Shown here: in pieces, positions 1-10,995 of the stretch
Numbering within the stretch: position 1 is the stretch's first letter
How the letters are laid out: the number at the start of each line of letters is the position of its first letter
Assembly: GCA_021234155.1 (NCBI GenBank)
Contig: JAJEKV010000060.1
Location: forward strand, 5,230,323-5,294,322
Origin: Isoetes taiwanensis
Taxonomy: Eukaryota; Streptophyta; Lycopodiopsida; Isoetales; Isoetaceae
Length of the DNA stretch: 64,000 nt
Direction: 5' to 3'
Notes under the pieces: generated by a model
Told to the model about the DNA's origin: nothing
What the model saw: the letters and a program-made list of their open reading frames with translations, nothing else
Database searches by the model: none
Translations under genes and position numbers: made by a program

Positions 1-735
1 ATGCCTAAATCATCGCGATATAGCATGATAGGTACCTTGGTTCCCCCGAGTGTAGGGCGCCCACGCCCCTTGCTGTTTCGCTATAAAATCCTGTAGGGCA
101 TCTATATATATTCAAGGTGTTGTTGGAGATAAGGGGCATCCCTGTTTGACTCGTGTCACGCGATCTATTGCCTTTCCTTCTTCTTCTATTTTTGCATATA
201 CATTATAGTACAATCTCTTAATTGCCCCTACCATGTCTCTCGGTGCTTGCATGTCTACAAGCCTCTCAGATAAGCTTTTCCCTTGGTAATTGTATCAAAA
301 GCTTTTCCAAATCCACAAAACAAACATATCACTTTCTTTCCGTGGGCCTCTATTATGCTCTATTAGTATCAGGAGAGTCACTAGATGGGTGTTGTTGAGT
401 GTTCTAGTCTGAAGCCCGCTTGCCCCTCAGTGCTCTCAAATTCCGCCTCTCGCCCATTGCTTTAATTTATTGTCTAGAACCTTCTGTACCACTTTGCGTA
501 AAATGGAACTTACCATTATTGTCCTGAAGTTTCTGTGTTCTTGTTTACTTCCCCTTGTGTAGGGGTATGACCATGTTGTATGCCCATGCAATGCAGGGAG
601 CCCGCGTGTATTATACCATTGAATATCTCGTCACCGCTTTACTATAGTGGTATCGCACATTTTAGTACTTCCACGGTTAATCCAGATAGGTTCGGGGCCT
701 TGTTATTGGCCATCCCATTCAATGCTATCATCACT
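1..735 (-). pseudogene. LINE-A reverse transcriptase, N-terminal half, frameshifted
   Basis: Minus-strand translation in more than one frame gives recognisable RT pieces in order: an ILRKVVQKVLDNKLKQW-like segment (about 490-430), then a segment with DMVGAIKRLYYNVYAKIEEEG (about 235-175), then QGCPLSPT followed by IDALQDFIA (about 150-75). The QGCPLSPTLF box with the following helix is a hallmark of non-LTR RTs. Stops and frame changes separate the pieces. The catalytic YADD box would lie beyond the left edge, so it cannot be judged. In vivo this domain would copy element RNA at the nick made by the endonuclease. Confidence 0.7.
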
Positions 736-2044
736 TCAAATCAGACGCCAAGCATGGCCCCGTCCGTTATTTGTAGTTCGTATTGGTCTTTGGGGTGCCC
801 CCGTCTTATATAGTTTTTCAAGATAGTTCTCCCATCCTGCTGTTCCAATGCTGCCCTGTGTGATTTCACTTCCCGTATTCCCTTGCTTTTTCTCTTTAAA
901 TCCACCCCAGAACTTACGTGGTTGTTTTTTGATTAGCTTGGCCAGCCCCCATTGATGCTGCATCAGATTCTTATTCCTCTTTGCTTTCAGTAACTTTAGA
1001 TATATCGTTCTTTCCTTTTGGTATGTTTCCTTACCTCTGAGCGCCTTGACTTTCCTTCTCTGTTCCTTGCACTCATCGTCATACCATATTGAAGATTTGA
1101 AGGCATTATTTTCCTTTCTCTTCCTTCTTTTCCCGAATATTTCTAATGCCACTTTTACTGTTATGTCATTGAGCGCATCTCCATTCTCGTCTGCCCTGTG
1201 CTCCTCCCACTTCCATTTCCCCATTTCCTCTTTGATTACTTGTACAAACGTGTCTGCGTGCTTGTTCTGGAAATGTATTTTCAGCTTTCCCCTATCTCTC
1301 TTCTGTTCATGCTGTTCTTCATTTTTCGGTTGTTCCCCCACTGTAATTGTCAACCGCATGGGCCTGTGACTCTCCCTCCTCCCAATTGGCCATTCTAGGG
1401 TTACAATTTCTGATACTGTACCTGCTGCCTGTTCATTCATTATCACGTAATCTACTATACTTCTCCCATGAGCGTTCTGACTTGTGAATTCCCCTGATCC
1501 TGGCCATCTCTGAACCCCATTCGCTATGATGGCCCCTGTGGTCGTGCATACCTCGATCAGTAGTTCCCCCTTAGCATTGATCCCTGCCTTGTCCTTAGTT
1601 CGTCTGTTCCATTCTTTTGATCTTGCCGTTTGGGTCCATTGTCCATTTGTTTCATCTATACTTGTATATTGCGCTTGCTCCTGACCTGTTCTGGCATTTA
1701 GATCTCCTATTAGTATCATTGGTCCCTGTTCCTTCCACTTCATCATGGTTTCTCCCAATTCTAACAGTTCTAGTTTGTCACTACTCGGTGGGTAATATGC
1801 TATGATCAGTATTAGATCTTTTTTATTTTGCAATTGCATACTAAGTACCATGTATCTTCTATTGACATCTGAGTGTAAAATACATGTACCATTTGCTACA
1901 TTCTCCTTGACATAACAGGCTAGGCCTGCACTCCCTCTTCCTACTTTGAAGTTCTTATCTTTCAATGGTGAATATTTGGTAGCCCTCCTCTTAGGTAGCC
2001 TCTTTATGTTGTGTTCCCATGTCTCTACTAGGCATATTATGTCT
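736..2044 (-). pseudogene. LINE-A ORF2 endonuclease domain
   Basis: An open minus-strand frame runs from about 2044 to 736. The first ATG in it is at 1965, but the domain clearly starts earlier with IICLVETWEH, which carries the conserved Glu of exonuclease III-type (APE) endonucleases. Later landmarks are IAYYPPSS, the metal-binding GDLNARTG, and STQNAHG-like then SIVDYVI. Where LINE-B has SDHMP, this copy has ESHRP, so the catalytic Asp of the SDH motif is replaced. That points to loss of function. The C-terminal third is lysine/arginine-rich linker leading to the RT. The domain nicks target DNA in target-primed reverse transcription. Confidence 0.8.
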
Positions 2045-2425
2045 TGTTATCGCTCCCTCCAGCCTCTCTCCGATGCGTCCCACGGATACCCGGCAGTCGA
2101 TTCGGTATCATATCTTCAAGCGTCTCCTCCCTCAAGGCTGCCCTCTCGGGGTTTTCTCGTTTGTTACGCCGTTCACCATCCTTCTCGGTGCCCCCGGTCC
2201 TTGCTGCTGGGGTTGTACCCATGCTCCCGAGGGACCCTCGGCTTGCGCCTTCCCCTTTTTTCGTTTCTTCCTCCTTCTTTGTGATGGCTCGCCTCAGAGT
2301 TTGTTTATTCTTATTCCCCCGATGTCCCGTTTTCCCGCCCTTTTGTTGGTATCATTACCGGGTTGATGTTCTCCTTCCCCACATCGGTCTCCTTCCACGT
2401 TCCGATATCCCTCATACGTCCCTTG

Positions 2426-3191
2426 TCACGCCCCTGCAAATTCCGTGTCCTTTTGTGCGGGAACACCCGCCATTCTTGACCCCCGCTTTTGTATTCTGTG
2501 CGGTTTTAGTTCCCTTGCTTTGGCTAGTTCCACATGCCGGTCCCTTGTCGTTGCATGATTGTTAGAGCTTCCTGAACTATGATCCATTTTCTCGGTCGCC
2601 CCCGCGGCGCTGTGATATTCTCTCTTTGGGTTGTCGTCTCCGAGGGTCGGGTTTATATGCCTCGCCCCGCCCTCTCCATTGTCCTGATCGTACTGCTTTG
2701 ACAACGACACTCCGATGCTCCTTGAACACCGTCTCCATCACTTCTGCAATAACTCGATATGTGTCCTCGTTAGGTTTCTCTGCTACCCCTATCAGCCTAA
2801 CGTCATGCTTAATTCTATTCTGCTCCTCGTACTCCATGATATGCGGTTTTATTCTATCAAATGATTCCCATGCATCCAATTCAACATTTCCTTTTTCTAA
2901 TTCAACCAACCTTTTCCAGATCTTGGCTTTTTCCTCCTCAATTTCGTTCATCCTGCGCTTCATCTCCTCGCTTGTCTTTTCCACCCCTTCTATCCTCACG
3001 TCCATGTTGGCGATGGCTACCGTATTACGGTTGGCCGTTTCCGCTAGCGTGTTGAGGGCATCCATACGAGGGATCCTGGACTCCAGGTGCTTATCCATCT
3101 GAGCGAGAAAATCTTGTAGGTCCTGCTGACTTACTGGTACCCTTGCCATCTCAGTTTTCCTTTGCTGGCTGAGACTGCTGCTTTCCGCCAT
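2426..3191 (-). CDS. LINE-A ORF1-like coiled-coil protein
   Basis: The 204-residue frame 3191-2577 starts MAESSSLSQQ. It contains a long heptad-rich segment (about residues 45-105, with ANMDVRIEGVEK and MNEIEEEKAKIWKRLVELEK) and then a DVRLIGVAEKPNEDTYRVIAE segment, about residues 128-148, that resembles the RNA-binding region of L1 ORF1 proteins. The C-terminus turns Arg-rich. An overlapping frame (2710-2426) continues with similar polar composition, so a frameshift near 2.65 kb probably separates the original C-terminus. ORF1 proteins trimerise through the coiled coil and coat element RNA. The position directly upstream of the endonuclease supports the call. I do not see a CCHC knuckle. Confidence 0.6.
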
Positions 3192-3628
3192 TGCTCTCGA
3201 GTCTTGCGGGGTGCTGTGGATTGCTGCTGTGTCTGGGACGCCGCTACAAAATCCGTGGGAGGGGTTGGTATCTTTACCGTGTTGAGTCTATATATTGCAC
3301 TGCTGGACGGTCCTCTAATTCAAAAATTCAAAAATTATCACCGTTAATCCCATTTTTGAATTCGGAATATTGGGATGGCTACCCTTAATTATTCCTGCCC
3401 CCATCATTTATTTTCGATCCCTCGGGTGTCTCCTTATGAAGATTTCGCTATGAGTGATCTCCTCCCTCCATGTTATGGGATTCGGTAGTTGTCTTTATGT
3501 CCTTAGTCGTATTCCGGGGAGTTAGTTGAGAGGCCGTAACTTCCTTGGCCCGTATACCTTGTCCCGTGTATCAAAGTCCGTCCTTTTTAATTGTATTTTT
3601 GTTCTCCTTCCCTGTATTTTGAGTGTAC

Positions 3629-4026
3629 AGTGGTCCGGATACCAGTTGGTGGGTTTATTTGCCCCCTCGCTATCCTGGTGTACGGCGGAGGTGGAACCTC
3701 TCTGTCCCGTAACTTTTCCGTCCTCTTTATGCTCTTTCTCAGTCTCGCAATGTGCTTTTACGCAACTTTTGGGGTTTTACGATTGGTCGAGTTTATAGTG
3801 GTCCGAATTTACCAGTTGGTGGGTCTAGCCCTCGCTATCCTGGTGTACGGCGGAGGCTGAGCCTCTCTGTCCCGTATCTTATTCCGTCCGCCTTTTACTC
3901 TTTGGATCTTGCGATCCTCCATTACTCATGCTTTTTGGGAGTTTATGTTGGTTCACTTAACCAGTTGGTGGGTCTGGCCCTCGCTATACTGGTGTGCGGC
4001 GGAGGTTGAATCTCTCTGATCCGCCA
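3629..4026 (-). repeat. Three repeat units in the LINE-A 5' leader
   Basis: About 80 bp recur three times at roughly 160-bp spacing (3629-3720, 3796-3890, 3949-4026). Each has the plus-strand words ACCAGTTGGTGGGT, CCCTCGCTAT(C/A)CTGGTGT and CGGCGGAGG, then CTCTCTG and CCCGT/TCCG. They lie upstream of ORF1 in the element's orientation, where LINE promoters sit, so they resemble promoter monomers. The promoter role is inference; the repetition is seen directly. Confidence 0.7.
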
Positions 4027-4787
4027 ATTTTTCTGTACACTTTTCGTCCCGAACATTTACTATATATCTTTGTGTCCCGTTCCTTTTTGCCGTTGTCTTG
4101 CGAATATCTTTGCTTCACTGTATTGTTCAACTGTGTGCTTGTTTGACGTATCTCTGTTGTGACCACATTCTCGGGCCATTATTGTCCACCACCTTTTCCT
4201 TGTTGTTTTTCCCCGTTGTGCGTTATCTTGACCCTTCTGCTTGGTCCTCCTTGTTACTTTGTTACTTTGTAGTCGTATTTCTGTTGTATTCCCTGGCTAT
4301 CTCCTGCGTTTTCCTGTCTACTGCATTTTACTGTGTTCCCCTATATTATTTTCGTCCAGAAGTTGCTGCTGCTTAACTATTCAAACAAACAACAAGAAAT
4401 GCAAGATCACTTTTGGATACCGAGAAGGACTTTCCGGTGTTCTATTTCATTTGTCAGTACACTTTACATTTCCTACTCGCCGGATCTATTTCCGGTGCTG
4501 TCACAGCTGAGGCAAAATTCAGAAATTTTGCAAAACATAGATGATAATATGATGATGCTAAAGTTCTCGCGCCATATGATCAAAATTGGGCTAGAACTTA
4601 TCACTAAAAGCAAGGAAAAGCGAAAACTTAAAAGTGAAACAAAGACATAAGTAGTGCAGAGCGATTGAAACAAGTCATATAGCACACCACCATTAGATCA
4701 CAGAAATATATTAGCAGCAGTCTGGAACAGTCCGGATCAGGCGCCCCTCCCTGTTGTTCGGTATTATCTTTCCGCCTTCTGCAAATC

Positions 4788-5360
4788 TTATTTCAGGCTT
4801 TCGCCCTCAGCTGCTTTACTGATTCTTCCTTTTCTCGCTGATGTTTCTCCATCTTTCTGTATTTTTTCCGAGTTTCTGGCTAACAATGCCCGGGACGTAT
4901 ACTCCAGTGGATTCTTTTTACAGCAGTTCACACATATCTTCCCGAAATCACCTATCACTAAATCATGTTTGTAACTTTCTGATTTCTGGATCGTCGCGTG
5001 CATTTGCAGCACCTGGAAGCAGGATATTACCCTTTCCTTGTCCCGCCTTCTCACCGTGTCATTCCGATCAGCTAGTACTCCGAGATAATCTAACAGGCTC
5101 AGCTTGTATCCATGATCTTTCATCCCCTGAGCGTGGTGGATCCTGTTGCAGAATAGACAATGTACCCGGCCACAATTATAACAAGAAGTAAGACCTTTCT
5201 CTAGGCACAGGCAGTCCGCCTCGCAGATGCACCAGGGATTGAGCTCTTCTAACTCTGGATTGTATGGCACCGTGAGATTTCCTGGGTTACCTCGGATTCT
5301 CTTCCTTACTGCCCGATCTGCCCCCTCACGCACCTCCAGCGCTCTCTTTCCCTTGTCCAT
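4788..5360 (-). CDS. PLATZ-like zinc-binding protein, single exon
   Basis: An intact 190-residue frame. After a basic N-terminus (about residues 7-25, with RKRIRG) comes a Cys/His cluster. CICEADCLC is followed by CYNCGRVHCLFCNRIHH and then MKDHGYKL, giving C-x2-C-x4-C-x2-C-x3-H-x7-H spacing. A second cluster, ICVNCC, lies about 90 residues later. The spacing resembles plant PLATZ transcription factors (zinc- and AT-rich-DNA-binding), but the residues around it are divergent, so the family is uncertain. It could also be a B-box-type finger. The C-terminus is Lys/Arg/Glu-rich and may be a nuclear signal. A TATA box and telobox lie upstream, which argues for a real gene rather than LINE leader. 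It sits just upstream of LINE-A in the same orientation. Confidence 0.5.
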   Translation of the reverse strand: MDKGKRALEVREGADRAVRKRIRGNPGNLTVPYNPELEELNPWCICEADCLCLEKGLTSCYNCGRVHCLFCNRIHHAQGMKDHGYKLSLLDYLGVLADRNDTVRRRDKERVISCFQVLQMHATIQKSESYKHDLVIGDFGKICVNCCKKNPLEYTSRALLARNSEKIQKDGETSARKGRISKAAEGESLK

Positions 5361-5458
5361 CCTATTCCGGTCGCACTGTTTGCGGGATCCTCATCTCCTT
5401 CCAGGCGCTTCTTCTTGCGAACTGAATTGGAACCCTAAAAAGACAGAAGGTACTCGGC

Positions 5459-5487
5459 TATTTATATGTTGAGCGGTTTTAGGGTTT
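5459..5487 (-). promoter_or_regulatory. TATA box and telobox upstream of the PLATZ-like gene
   Basis: On the minus strand TATAAATA (5466-5459) lies about 100 nt before the ATG at 5360, so transcription would start near 5430. Directly upstream is AAACCCTAAAA (5487-5477), a telobox-type motif common in plant promoters. Both are seen directly; function is inferred from spacing. Confidence 0.55.
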
Positions 5488-5489
5488 CC

Positions 5490-6560
5490 TTTCATCTTTC
5501 CCGCGTTCCATTAGTCACGTCTTGTCTTTATCCTGTCGTGTCCGAAGGCCGCCATCATTTATTCGTATTCGGTGTAGTTAATGCGACGTATTCTCTGCCG
5601 ATATTTTGTGCCAGGTCGTACCCTACCTTTTTTCGTAGGCTTGTAAGTATAGTCCTTAACGGCTATCCCTATTTGCCCCCTCGCTTGACCCCTCTTTAAT
5701 TATCATACCCTTCATCTATTTAATGCTGAATTAACGCTTTCCCATTAGCCCCTCTCATGTTTGTCCACATGGTTACGCCCCCATCGCCGTCGCCGTGGAT
5801 GCACTACCTTACCGCCATGTGTCTCTGTAACGGGAATTTTTCTTCGATGGTCTACAATTTCGTTATTTCGTTATTTCAAAACCTTCCCACTTCTGTCTGT
5901 ATCTGGAACGCTCGTTTCAGCTTTTGCTCTTTCTCGTGCATCTCCCCCCGGCGTTGTTTTGCTGTTCCGTGTTACCAAATCGCCAATTCATATGGTGTTT
6001 AATCTACCTATGTTTTCTGTTACAGACGGACTCGTATCCCCACCTATTTCCTATTATTTCTGTTAGTATCTCGCCGTGCATATCCAAATTTTATTGTTTT
6101 TGTTAGATGGGAGGCCTCAATCATGACAATCGCCGTGCTTTGCTTATTTCTTCCTATGATATTCCTCAGATGGTGTACGAAAAACGCTGCATCGTTTTGC
6201 GGTTCTCCCACATTCATATATATATTTTATACCAAAGAATCCAATTTAATCGAAACATGTACTATGCCTCTGTCAAAGATATAATAAGTATGAATGCTGA
6301 TTCATCTTTCTACCTTTCTAGCTCGTGCCATATCCCCCTTCCTTTTTCTACAAACCATGTCTCTCTTCTTTACACATTACTGATAGGACCTCCGGCCAGA
6401 ATAGAAACCGTTTGCAAGCTAAGTTACCAAAAAGATAACCAAAAAGACCGAAAATACCTGGTGGCACGCATTTCCTGGTGACATTCGCGCCCATCGCCCA
6501 TCGCCCATCGCCCTGTTAGATTATAGGTCACCATTTATAATGCATTTGTTTGAGAATAAT
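5490..6560. other. Pyrimidine-rich intergenic stretch, no gene recognised
   Basis: The plus strand is rich in C/T up to about 6.1 kb, like the LINE-A leader, and may hold older LINE leader sequence. No domain is recognisable in its short frames. A short tandem repeat with CATCGCC words occurs at about 6490-6512. Confidence 0.4.
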
Positions 6561-6595
6561 GCATTGAGAATAGTACATGGATCGTAGAAGCTACA

Positions 6596-7351
6596 ATAGA
6601 TTTATGGCAACATCATGATTTATTGCTATTCACCGAGACTTGGGAACATCAATTTCGTTTGCTGCCAGACATTCAAGGTTTTAAGATGTTTACACATACA
6701 TGGAATGAAAGAAAAATAGGTGCAGGGAGGGGCTTTGGTGGATTGGCAATTTACTGCAGAAGGCAACTAATGGATAGCATTCACTTATTAGCCCAAGATG
6801 TGAATAAACAGTATGTTTGGATAAAGGTACAATCAGATAGAAAAGTGCTTTTCATAGCAATTTGCTATTTTGCTCCTAGCAATGCCAAAATATATGCAGG
6901 CAATAAATTGGATAGTGAAGATCCATTTTGCAACATGAGCATGGACATAATCAAATATCAAGCCCAGGGGGATGTTTTTGTCATGGGAGACTTCAATGCA
7001 AGAACAGGGAATAAACAAGCAAAATCATTCGAAAACATTCTTGATGTACACCTTAACGAAGATGATGTGCCTCTTAGATCATCCCAAGACACGGTGACAA
7101 GTAACACAGGTTACATGCTACTAGAATGTTGTACAGCATGTAACATGCAAATTGTTAATGGATTGGTCCAGTTCCAAAAATCCAAAGGATTCACATGTGT
7201 TAATCATGCAGGGAGCAGCACAATAGATTATCTTCTTACACAAAGCCTAGACATGATCGAAGAGTTTCACATTGGAAACAAGGTGCCAATGTCGGATCAC
7301 ATGCCATTCTATGTGAAAATCAAAGTGACAGCGGACACTTGTAAATCATGA
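6596..7351 (+). pseudogene. LINE-B endonuclease domain
   Basis: Open from before the first ATG at 6623. Landmarks in order: LLLFTETWEHQF (catalytic Glu), AICYFAPSNAK, GDFNARTGNKQ (metal-binding Asp/Asn), SSTIDYLLT and MSDHMPFYVKI (catalytic Asp-His). All expected APE-type endonuclease motifs are present, unlike in LINE-A. The frame ends at 7351 with a stop just after this domain. The RT is not in the same open frame, so a complete ORF2 protein cannot be made from this copy. Confidence 0.8.
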
Positions 7352-7719
7352 AACTATTTTCCAGCCAAGACTGAAGATAGATTTCTCGAGAAGTAAAGAA
7401 TACCGAAAGTTAGTAGAAAGCCTGCTCCTAGATGTCCACCTATCAGGGAATTTAGAAATAGACACAAAACGTTTTACAGAAACCCTTCTTGATGCAGGGG
7501 TAGAATGTTTGGCCATATTAAGAAGCATGCTAAAGGGAGACCGTGCAATTCGTGGTGGGAATAAGAATGCCAAGAAGCCAGATCAAAACTATCCAGTAAT
7601 TGCATGATTAAGCCACGCTGGTATAAAAGTCTATTAAGAGCAAAAAAACAGTTTATTTCAGACAAAGACAGGTTGATCTGTGTGACAAACTCAAAACTGC
7701 TCCAAAGACTTTTTGGACA

Positions 7720-9090
7720 GTGATGCATGACCAACCAGATAAGTACACACTAAGTTTGGAGTCTGTGGCCAAATTGGTCAAAGATATTTATGAAAAAGGC
7801 AGAATCGAAAATACGCCCATCATGGCCACACAAGCAGACCTTTTCTCAGAAGACGAAGTGAAGGAAACAATTGCAGACATGGCTAATCACAAGGCACGCG
7901 ACATGGAAGGTCCTTATGTAGAACCGTTCAAATGGGGAGGCCCAAAAACGTTGATGGTCCTTACACGCCTGCTTAACCAATGTGTCAGGGATGGTTTGGG
8001 AAAGTAAACAAAGTATATCCTATTCACAAACCAGGGGATAAGAGAATTGCAAGCAACTACAGAACAATTTTGATAGGAAGCATATTCTCAAAAATCCTAG
8101 GCTCGCTTTTGGAGAGTAAATTGAGTTCCTGGGCGGAATTGCATGGTAAACGCTCAGATTTCCAGGCTGGTTTTAGGAAAGGGCACAATACATTAGATCA
8201 TGCATTATTGCTGCGAGTTTTGATTGAGAAAGCAAGAGCACCGAACAGATGCCTATATGTAGCTTTCATAGATTTCAAGAAAGCATTTAACTCGATGTCT
8301 AGAAAGGAGCTGGGCGAAAGAATGGATCGGATCGGGGTTCCACATGAGATTCGAGGGGCAGTGTCTCAGATATACTTAGAAGTGCTCATAAAGTTAGGAC
8401 ATGATTTTACTATCAGAAGCACCATTAGCGTGTGGCAGGGGTGTCCGCTCTCTCCGACACTGTTCGGTTTGTTCATTGATGAACTAGACGAATGGCTGAG
8501 ATCACATTCTTTGCTGGGTACCACTCTAGGTAATTTGGTAATCCAATTACTCTTATACGATGACGATGTAGTTATGATGGCAAGTAAGAGAAGTGTGCTG
8601 TAGACTCACCTAGATATTCTGGGCTCCTTCTGTGATGCAAAAGGCATGGAAGTCAACATCACAAAGACGAACATTATGATCTTCGGGATGAGAGGCAGGC
8701 CATCATTTTCATATAAAGGGCAAGAGTTGAAAACTGTTGACAGTTACAAATATTTAGGAATTGACTTTAGTTCCAATTATAACTGGAAAGCATGTGTCAG
8801 CAGGCGGGTGACAGGGGGCAAACAGCCGCTCTATGGCATGTTGGCCAAGTGCTCTAAGGCTGCTCTACACGACTGGGGGCTCAAGAGAATCTTATTCAAA
8901 ACATTGGTACAGACTTTGGTCTTATATGGCGTGCCAGTTTGGGGACCGAGTATCTCGACAAAACTATGGAATCAAGTTGAGCAGATCCAACGGACTTTCT
9001 TGAGATATGAAAAGCCAAATTCCATATGCAATCATGTTGGCTGAATCAGGTATATTCCCCTTAGAATTGGAAGCATTGTTTCAATCCATA
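7720..9090 (+). pseudogene. LINE-B reverse transcriptase
   Basis: Frames 7720-8007, 7980-8603 and 8646-9044 give consecutive RT parts: VYPIHKPGDKR and NYRTILIGSIFSKIL, then FQAGFRKGHNTLDHALLL, AFIDFKKAF (catalytic Asp), WQGCPLSPTLFGLFIDEL, and LLYDDDVVMMA. The active-site box reads YDDD where YADD is usual; the two metal-binding Asp remain. A TAG at 8601-8603 follows soon after, and a frameshift near 7.99 kb separates the first two frames. The thumb region ends WNQVEQIQRTFLRY, where the insertion follows. Confidence 0.8.
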
Positions 9091-9093
9091 AAC

Positions 9094-9229
<136 letters not shown>

Positions 9230-9283
9230 GATCACGCCCGCAAAAGACCTTGAAGGTCATGGAGCGACAGTGCACGGTTGAGA

Positions 9284-9541
9284 GCATGCTAGGGTGTGCC
9301 AAAAAAAGTATCTAAAAGGTAGTTTTAGTGTACTTTTCCTGCAGGTACCTAATTGATATTAAAAGTACCTAAATCAAAGCTAATAGTCAATATTTTTGCT
9401 TCATGATTGAGAATAATAGAAGAATGATGTCTTAGAGCACTTTTCATATTACCCATATCATGAGCATGAAGCAATATCGCCATATGTGAGTACCCAGTGG
9501 ATATTTTAGGTAGGTTCCAAAAGTGGTACACCCTAACATGC
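9284..9541. mobile_element. 258-bp MITE nested in LINE-B
   Basis: The ends are inverted repeats: GCATGCTAGGGTGTGCC (9284-9300) and the complement of GGTACACCCTAACATGC (9525-9541), 15 of 17 matching. The interior has no coding capacity and is AT-rich. If the true ends are TAGGG...CCCTA, a TA target duplication as in Tc1/mariner would fit. The superfamily is not settled. Confidence 0.6.
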
Positions 9542-9552
9542 TTTAACCCGCA

Positions 9553-9844
9553 CATCAATCAATCAATCATGACCCAAGTTCATAGTGAGTGTCCTGTGTA
9601 GCTCAACCTGATGGAGGAAGTGGCTTAAAGCACTTGCTAGTTCCATCATCAACAGAGAATGAAAACTTTGAAAACTTTGGCGACAAATACCAAGTCTATT
9701 ATCATCGTAAGCAGGGCATTCTAGAAACACATGGAATTCATTTTCCACCTTTTGATGGTCACATAATGCATAGATTCGGCTCTCTCTATATGAATCGGAC
9801 GGTAGAGCAACCAGAGCATAGGCTGGCGCATTTGGCATTAGCAC
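9553..9844 (-). mobile_element. LINE-C: antisense LINE 3' fragment inside LINE-B
   Basis: Minus-strand translation gives RIYALCDHQKVENEFHVFLE, the Cys/His knuckle that closes ORF2 in this LINE type (compare RICKLCGMGNIEDENHVFTS in LINE-B itself). It is followed by a short (GATT)n tail on the minus strand at 9566-9553. It is therefore a 5'-truncated, opposite-strand LINE insertion. Confidence 0.65.
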
Positions 9845-9849
9845 ATCCA

Positions 9850-10365
9850 GATCCAGGTTGGCTGAATTAACTGAAAAGTTGGGCTGGAAAATGGGGCATT
9901 AATGAACAAAACTGGCCACATAACAAGGATGATGCACGCTCCTTATTGGAGCAGCTTGTCATTGAGCATCTATGGGAAAACTCAGGCAGCAGGATGATTC
10001 ATTACAAAGAGCATGTAAACCAAATGGATGAATACAAGAGCCAGGAATATCTGAATGCAAACATTCCTAGATCCTTAAAGCAGTTGATGGCTCGCTACAG
10101 AATAAGTTCACATAGGTTAGAATTGGAGGTAGGGCGTTGGCAGAAGACACCAGTGGAAGAGAGAATATGTAAGTTATGTGGTATGGGAAACATAGAAGAT
10201 GAGAATCATGTGTTCACATCATGTACATCGTACACAGACATAAGAACCAGATTCAATGTTACAATCACAGATTTCTGTTCATTGTTCACGCTACCACACA
10301 TGGTTGTGGGGCCATACATAAGGGCGGTAGACACATACCGTTCCTTTATACTGAAATGTAAATGA
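9850..10365 (+). pseudogene. LINE-B ORF2 C-terminal knuckle region
   Basis: The frame from 9946 reads LLEQLVIEHLWE in its upstream extension. It then has RYRISSHRLELEVGRW and RICKLCGMGNIEDENHVF followed by TSC. This C-x2-C...H...C knuckle, preceded by the SHRLELEVGRW block, matches the fragments at 57.2 and 62.3 kb. It resumes LINE-B coding after the nested insertions. A stop (WLN*) lies at the junction. The region probably binds template RNA. Confidence 0.75.
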
Positions 10366-10689
10366 CAATGTATCAGGCTCCATGGCCTCTCAAGGCCCAA
10401 AAGAGATCTAGTTAAATAAATAAATAAATATTTCAAACAATTTTAGCAGTTATGGTTCTTCTTGAGGTTCACAAAACTGTTTTGACTCCATTGGGATAGG
10501 ATGCTTTCGAAGACATATGCACTTTCAGTTTCACATAGATTCAGTTGCAGTTATTTCATCATACAATATAGTCGTTGTAGTATTTCAAATTTTCAGCTGT
10601 TGTTTTTCCTTCTTCATATGTTGTCAAAGGTATACCCTCTTGACAAACAGTGTACTACTTTTATTGAGTAATTAAAAGTGCCCTTCAAT

Positions 10690-10761
10690 AAAAAAAAAAA
10701 AAAAAAAGGGTGCTGCGCACGGAGGGTTGCCCTCCATGGCCGGAGGGTGAAGTGGCTTAAG
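10690..10761. repeat. A-run plus hairpin repeat, copy 1
   Basis: An 18-A run is followed by GGGTGCTGCGCAC and the hairpin-forming GGAGGGTTGCCCTCC, then GGAGGGTGAAGTGGCTTAA. The same unit lies in inverted orientation at 37837-37888. Its element class is unknown. Confidence 0.6.
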
Positions 10762-10995
10762 TTATAGTTGGAGACAATAGAGTACTTTGATCGAAATTGC
10801 TATTTTAAAACATTGAGATTTTGTGAAGGTGATACCTACCCATTTGCATCATTAACTCCTCTTAGATGTTGAGCTCTTGTTGGACTAGGATCCAGGTGGA
10901 CACATGGACTTTGGGGTTTGAGTGCAACGTATTGGTGTTTGGTGTTTTTTGCAAAAAGGACTTAATCTTGGCAAGAAGTTTTGCAATACATGCAT

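Larger units (their letters stand above)
1..4400 (-). mobile_element. LINE-A: non-LTR retrotransposon, 3' part off the left edge
   Basis: Read on the minus strand the order is a 5' leader (about 4.4 to 3.2 kb), an ORF1-like coiled-coil protein, an apurinic-type endonuclease and a reverse transcriptase that runs off position 1. The ORF2 products match LINE-B in this window at the endonuclease start (a VETWEH/TETWEH motif) and at the GD(L/F)NARTG motif, so the two are one family. ORF2 is in pieces: the endonuclease frame stops at 736 and RT similarity continues in other frames, so this copy is dead. The exact 5' end is not visible; 4400 is an estimate from where the purine-rich (minus-strand) leader stops looking repetitive. 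The 3' UTR and tail lie outside the window. Confidence 0.8.

Noticed and set aside
1046-3860. Plus-strand frames of 60-170 residues rich in Ser, Leu, Phe, Cys
   Set aside because: Antisense shadows of LINE-A and its purine-rich coding strand.
9589-9870. Plus-strand 93-residue frame
   Set aside because: Antisense to the LINE-C knuckle fragment, which is the recognisable reading.
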